Of a stretch of DNA of 64,000 bases, positions 60,736 through 64,000 are shown piece by piece; positions within the stretch are counted from its first letter, which is position 1, and every line of letters begins with the position of its first letter. This DNA comes from Alphaproteobacteria bacterium (lineage in GTDB: Bacteria; Pseudomonadota; Alphaproteobacteria; Reyranellales; Reyranellaceae). Where the stretch lies: positions 388,001 to 452,000 of the forward strand of contig JAHBYP010000004.1 in NCBI GenBank assembly GCA_019635875.1. The letters are read 5' to 3'. The notes below the pieces were generated by a model. It was not told the DNA's origin, did no database searches, and worked only from the letters and a program-made list of their open reading frames with translations. The position numbers and the translations under genes were made by a program.

Positions 60736-62292
60736 ATGTATCTGACGCAGGGCCTGCGCCGCGCCGTGCAGATCAAGCCGAACGGTGTTTCGACCGTGTT
60801 CCGCGACCGCCGCCGCACCTGGCGCGAGACGGCCGAGCGCGTGGCGCGCGTTGCCGGCGGCATGCGCAGCCTCGGTGTGGCGAAGGGCGATCGCGTCGCC
60901 ATCCTGGCGCTCAACAGCGACCGATATCTCGAGCTGATGTATGCCATTCCCTGGCTGGGAGCGGCGATGGTACCGCTCAACACGCGGCTGGCGACGCCGG
61001 AGATCGAGTACATCCTCGAGGACTCGGGCTCGACGACCCTGTTCATCGATGGCGGCATGAAGCATCATGCCGAGGCGCTGGCCGGCAAGCTGCCGGCGCT
61101 GAAGCACGTCGTCTATCTCGACGACGATGCGATGCCTGCGGGCATGAGCGGCTACGAGGCGCTCGCCGGGGCCGCACCGATCGACGACGCCGGCGCCGGC
61201 GGCGATACGCTGGCCGGCCTGTTCTACACCGGCGGCACGACCGGCCGGTCCAAGGGCGTGATGCTGAGCCACAACAACCTGGTGTGGAACGCGATGAACG
61301 CCATCGGCGGCATCGGCTTCGACGGCGACACGACCTACATCCACTCCGGCCCGATGTTCCACCTCGCCGACGGCGCCTCGAGCTTCGGCGTCACCATGGT
61401 CGCGGGCATCCACGCCTTCGTGCCGCGCTTCGATGCGCTCGACTGCCTGCAGACCATCGAGCGCGAGAAAGTCACGCACGCGCAGTACGTGCCGACCATG
61501 ATCAACATGATTTGCAACCACCCGCGCCTGGCCGAGTTCGACATTTCGAGCCTGCAGATGATCCTCTACGGCGCCTCGCCGATGCCCGAGGGCGTGCTGC
61601 GCAAGGCGCTGGAGGTGATGCCGCGCTGCAAGTTCATGCACGCCTACGGCATGACCGAGGCGGCGCCGATCCTCACCCTGCTGCCGACACGATACACGAC
61701 GCTGGATGGTCCGTATGCCGGCCGGATCAAGTCGTGCGGGCTGGCGGCGCACACCGCCGAGCTGAAGATCGTCGGCCCCGACCGCAAGGAGGTGCCGCGC
61801 GGCATCTCGGGCGAGATCGCCGCCAAGGGGCCGATGATCATGCTGGGCTACTGGAACAAGCCGAAGGAGACGGCCGCCGTGCTGGAGGACGGCTGGTACT
61901 ACTCCGGCGACGCCGGCTACATGGACGACGAGGGCTTCGTCTTCATCGTCGATCGGCTGAAGGACATGATCATCAGCGGCGGCGAGAACGTCTATTCGGC
62001 CGAGGTCGAGAACGCGATCTCCCTGCTGCCCGGTGTCGCCGAGGTGGCGGTGATCGGCATCCCCGATGCCAAATGGGGCGAAACCATCCACGCCATCATC
62101 GTGCCGCGCGCCGGCGCCAACCTCACCGCCGAGGCGGTGATCGAGCACTGCCGCCAGCAGATCGCCGGCTACAAGCTGCCGCGCAGCGTGCAGTTCCGCG
62201 ACCAGCCCCTGCCGCTTTCGGGCGCCGGCAAGGTGCTCAAGCGCGACCTGCGCGAGCCGTTCTGGAAGGGCTTCGAGAAGCGGGTGAATTGA
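60736..62292 (+). CDS. Class I adenylate-forming acyl-CoA synthetase
   Basis: A 518-residue AMP-forming ligase. The P-loop-like motif is LFYTGGTTGRSKGVMLSH near residues 163-180, the A5 motif YGMTEAAPILTLL is near 304, and YSGDAGYMDDEGFVFIVDRLKDMIISGGENVYSAEVEN near 391-428 covers the A7-A8 hinge. A C-terminal Lys lies in GAGKVLKRDL near 502. It activates a carboxylic acid, medium/long-chain or aromatic, to the CoA thioester. Divergent from the P450 operon with which it probably shares a regulator, suggesting a role in the same catabolic route. Confidence 0.93.
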   Translation: MYLTQGLRRAVQIKPNGVSTVFRDRRRTWRETAERVARVAGGMRSLGVAKGDRVAILALNSDRYLELMYAIPWLGAAMVPLNTRLATPEIEYILEDSGSTTLFIDGGMKHHAEALAGKLPALKHVVYLDDDAMPAGMSGYEALAGAAPIDDAGAGGDTLAGLFYTGGTTGRSKGVMLSHNNLVWNAMNAIGGIGFDGDTTYIHSGPMFHLADGASSFGVTMVAGIHAFVPRFDALDCLQTIEREKVTHAQYVPTMINMICNHPRLAEFDISSLQMILYGASPMPEGVLRKALEVMPRCKFMHAYGMTEAAPILTLLPTRYTTLDGPYAGRIKSCGLAAHTAELKIVGPDRKEVPRGISGEIAAKGPMIMLGYWNKPKETAAVLEDGWYYSGDAGYMDDEGFVFIVDRLKDMIISGGENVYSAEVENAISLLPGVAEVAVIGIPDAKWGETIHAIIVPRAGANLTAEAVIEHCRQQIAGYKLPRSVQFRDQPLPLSGAGKVLKRDLREPFWKGFEKRVN

Positions 62293-62317
62293 CAGCGCAG
62301 CGGTCGTCGCGGCACCA

Positions 62318-62375
62318 CTGTCATTCCAAGCGTAGCGAGGAATCTCTGGACCCCTCGCATTGCTCGGGATGACAG
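62318..62375. repeat. Palindromic repeat R3
   Basis: CTGTCATTCCAAGC at the left and GCTCGGGATGACAG at the right are imperfect inverted arms enclosing CGTAGCGAGGAATCTCTGG and CCCTCGCATT. It lies between the convergent ends of the acyl-CoA synthetase and small membrane protein genes and belongs with R1, R2 and R4. Confidence 0.75.
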
Positions 62376-62381
62376 GGCGGG

Positions 62382-62603
62382 TCAAGCCCGCTTGCGCGCC
62401 AGGTAGATGCAGCCGAGACCGGCGATCACAGCGACGACGCCGGCGATGGCGGGGATCGGGATCACGCGCTGCTCCTTGGCGTCGACCTTCAGCGGTCCGA
62501 GGTCGACGACGCGGCGCGTCTCGGTGAACGAGATGTAGGGAACCACCAGCGCCAGGATGCCGGCGACGATCAGGACGGCGCCAAGGATGGCGATCGGACG
62601 CAT
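62382..62603 (-). CDS. Small membrane protein, 73 aa
   Basis: From ATG 62603 (AGGAG four bases upstream) the product starts MRPIAILGAVLIVAGILALVV. It has two hydrophobic helices (residues 3-22 and about 48-67) flanking a 25-residue polar section with YISFTETRRVVDLGPLKV, and ends CIYLARKRA. The pattern is that of small DUF3185-like or similar two-helix proteins with a positively charged end; the family is not certain. A longer in-frame ATG (62687) adds 28 non-hydrophobic residues and lacks an SD. Its function cannot be assigned. Confidence 0.75.
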   Translation of the reverse strand: MRPIAILGAVLIVAGILALVVPYISFTETRRVVDLGPLKVDAKEQRVIPIPAIAGVVAVIAGLGCIYLARKRA

Positions 62604-62723
62604 GACGCTCCTTGCAAATGGTCGCGTGCGCCCGCAACGCCTGAACTGGCCGAAAGTTCCGGCTGCGTTCCCAATCCTGCCAGGCACCGCGGTCGGGCGC
62701 CGACGCGGTGGCCGATCGCATTA

Positions 62724-62754
62724 CCGCGGGGTCCTTCGCTGCGCTCAGGACAAC
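62724..62754. repeat. Palindromic repeat R4 (half element)
   Basis: CCGCGGGGTCCTTCGCTGCGCTCAGGACAAC is close to the right arm of R2 (GGTCCTTCGCAGCGCTCAGGAC) but has no matching left arm. It lies upstream of the small membrane protein and directly after the MetE-like gene stop. Confidence 0.6.
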
Positions 62755-62763
62755 AGCGGGGCA

Positions 62764-63864
62764 CTACCCCCACACCTCCTCTGCCAGCTCGACGATCATG
62801 CGCAGCTTGGCCCATTGCTCGTCCTCGGCCAGCGTGTTGCCCTCCTCCGTGCTGGCGAAGCCGCATTGCGGGCTGAGGCAGATCTGCTCCAGCGGCACGA
62901 ACTTGCTGGCTTCGTCGAGGCGGCGCTTGAGCTCGTCCTTCGATTCCAGCTTGCCGGACTTGCTGGTGACCAGGCCGAGCACGACCTGCTTCTCGGGCGG
63001 CACGTAGCGCAGCGGCTCGAAACCGCCGGCGCGCTCGCTGTCGTACTCCATGAAGTAGGCGTTGACGCCGATCTGGTTGAACAGCACGTCGGCGACGCGG
63101 TCGTAGCCGCCGCTGGCGATCCAGGTCGAGCGGAAATTGCCCCGGCACAGATGCATGGTGACCACCATGTCGGCGGGACGGCCGGCCACCGCGGTGTCGA
63201 TCAGCTTGGCGTAGACGCCCAGCAGCTTCTCGGGATCGTCGCCCCTGTTGCGCAGGTAGCCGCGCTGCTCCTCGTCGCACAGATAGGCGATGTAGACCTC
63301 GTCCATCTGCAGGTAGCGGCAGCCGATATCGGCGAAGCCGCGCACCGCGCCGCGATAGGCCTGCGCCAGGTCGGCGAAGAAGACGTCCATGTCGGGGTAG
63401 AGATCCATGTCGATCATCGGCCGGCCGCCGCGATAGTGCAGCGCGCTGGGCGCGGGGATGGTCATCTTGGCCGAGGCCGAGGTGATCGAGCGCAGGTAGC
63501 GATAATGGTCGAGCATCGGATGGTCGCTGAAGCCGAGCTTGCCGGTAACCTTGATGCCCTTGGGCTTCAGCGCCGCGCCCTTGAACTGCACGGCGCTCTC
63601 GACGTCGGTCCATTCGACGCCGTCGAGCCCGGCGAGGAAATCGTAGTGCCAGAAGGCGCGGCGGTACTCGCCGTCGGTCACCGATTTCAGCCCGACCGCT
63701 TCCTGCTTTGCCACGATCTTCTGGATTTCGATGTCCTCGACCGAGCGCAGGGTCTCGTCGTCGATCTCGTCGCGCTCGTGCTGCGCGCGGGCCTCCTTCA
63801 GCGGCACGCTGCGCAACAGGGAGCCGACATGATCGGCGCGGAAGGGCGGGATCGGGCGCTGCAT
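62764..63864 (-). CDS. Cobalamin-independent methionine synthase II family protein (MetE C-terminal-like)
   Basis: A 366-residue protein with the MetE C-terminal type barrel. RADHVGSLLR near residues 9-18 is the start block. LKSVTDGEYRRAFWHYDFLAGLDG near 58-81 follows, then CRYLQMDEVYIAYL near 186, and the MVVTMHLCRGN segment near 237 with His and Cys zinc-ligand positions. The last Cys lies in LSPQCGFAS near 341. It lacks the N-terminal half of MetE, as in the family often annotated 5-methyltetrahydropteroyltriglutamate-homocysteine methyltransferase. The methyl donor and acceptor are uncertain, and many such genes sit in catabolic loci. Confidence 0.9.
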   Translation of the reverse strand: MQRPIPPFRADHVGSLLRSVPLKEARAQHERDEIDDETLRSVEDIEIQKIVAKQEAVGLKSVTDGEYRRAFWHYDFLAGLDGVEWTDVESAVQFKGAALKPKGIKVTGKLGFSDHPMLDHYRYLRSITSASAKMTIPAPSALHYRGGRPMIDMDLYPDMDVFFADLAQAYRGAVRGFADIGCRYLQMDEVYIAYLCDEEQRGYLRNRGDDPEKLLGVYAKLIDTAVAGRPADMVVTMHLCRGNFRSTWIASGGYDRVADVLFNQIGVNAYFMEYDSERAGGFEPLRYVPPEKQVVLGLVTSKSGKLESKDELKRRLDEASKFVPLEQICLSPQCGFASTEEGNTLAEDEQWAKLRMIVELAEEVWG

Positions 63865-63905
63865 GGGTTCCTCTCGAGGTGAGTCGAGGTTGTCGCTCTT
63901 CTCCT

Positions 63906-63932
63906 ACCTTCCCCCGCTCCGCGGGGGAAGGT
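63906..63932. terminator. 12-bp palindromic hairpin upstream of the MetE-like gene
   Basis: ACCTTCCCCCGC (63906-63917) and GCGGGGGAAGGT (63921-63932) pair perfectly around a three-base loop. A GTGCCCGAAGGGCGGATGGGGGT tail follows, a wording often seen in alphaproteobacterial intergenic repeats. It lies between the partial gene at the window end and the MetE-like start and may terminate the former. Confidence 0.6.
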
Positions 63933-63957
63933 GCCCGAAGGGCGGATGGGGGTGCCG

Positions 63958-64000
63958 TCATAGCGGCCAGACGAGGCGCTGCAGTTGTCGCACGAGCCAC
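63958..64000 (-). CDS. Unknown protein, C-terminal end only
   Basis: The last 43 bases, read on the minus strand, give WLVRQLQRLVWPL followed by TGA at 63958-63960. The amphipathic, Arg/Leu-rich sequence before a downstream hairpin looks like the end of a real gene that continues beyond the window. There is too little to name it. Confidence 0.35.
   Translation of the reverse strand, partial: WLVRQLQRLVWPL

Noticed and set aside
62570..64000. 476-codon minus-strand frame running off the window end
   Set aside because: It overlaps the MetE-like gene in another frame, and its translation is Arg/Gly-rich without motifs.

Overview
The window reads as a chromosome segment of a GC-rich alphaproteobacterium (GC content is high by eye; nothing was computed). 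Supporting signs are the run dacC-type carboxypeptidase / tmk / holB / metG / TatD / MBL hydrolase, the mfd-sdhE pair divergent from recG, MltB- and RlpA-type wall enzymes, and a large catabolic gene load (Rieske oxygenases, P450, TRAP and NMT1-type ABC transporters). A Reyranella-like or other soil alphaproteobacterium would fit, but genus is a guess. There is no phage, plasmid backbone or CRISPR array; one tRNA (Ser, UGA) is present.

Layout. 1-6.3 kb: tail of an alcohol dehydrogenase, an unlisted 51-aa membrane protein with its own terminator, a Rieske oxygenase, a large autotransporter, a GIY-YIG protein and tRNA-Ser. 6.5-9.9 kb: complete TRAP transporter plus a cupin. 10-12.3 kb: ring-hydroxylating dioxygenase alpha/beta pair, divergent from an orphan PAS histidine kinase. 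15-18.5 kb: DUF2332 protein, acetamidase/formamidase, class II aldolase, then two tandem Kazal-like secreted proteins. 18.5-18.7 kb: a candidate 203-bp MITE with 10-bp target duplication. 18.8-23.4 kb: an ABC importer plus amidohydrolase behind a consensus sigma-54 promoter, probably a nitrogen-scavenging operon. 23.5-33.8 kb: cell-wall and housekeeping genes (MltB, RlpA, DD-carboxypeptidase, tmk, holB, metG, TatD, MBL hydrolase, mazG, CYTH). 34.4-34.7 kb: a broken NTF2-like pseudogene. 34.8-44.1 kb: mixed metabolism (D-amino-acid PLP lyase, hydrolases, two SDRs, a membrane Ser/Thr kinase, M20 peptidase, MFS, DsbA-like). 44.2-51.2 kb: mfd, sdhE, recG, lipid kinase. 51.2-60.6 kb: nine tightly packed minus-strand genes (P450, asparaginase, RNA methyltransferase, SDR, MDR reductase, flavin monooxygenase-like, glycosidase-like, DoeA-like hydrolase, fluoroacetate-dehalogenase-like hydrolase), divergent from an acyl-CoA synthetase across a 114-bp promoter that holds a perfect palindrome. 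62.3-64 kb: small membrane protein, MetE-like protein and the end of an unknown gene.

The most unusual items are the sigma-54-controlled ABC/amidohydrolase operon with an 11-bp inverted repeat touching the -24 box, the MITE inserted in a terminator, the predicted defluorinase beside a metal-ligand-free M24 homologue in one long catabolic operon, a 29-bp inverted repeat whose ends are the stop codons of two convergent genes, and a family of long palindromic repeats at gene ends. I did not find a clearly new multi-gene defence or mobile system; the catabolic operon is the best candidate for an undescribed pathway.
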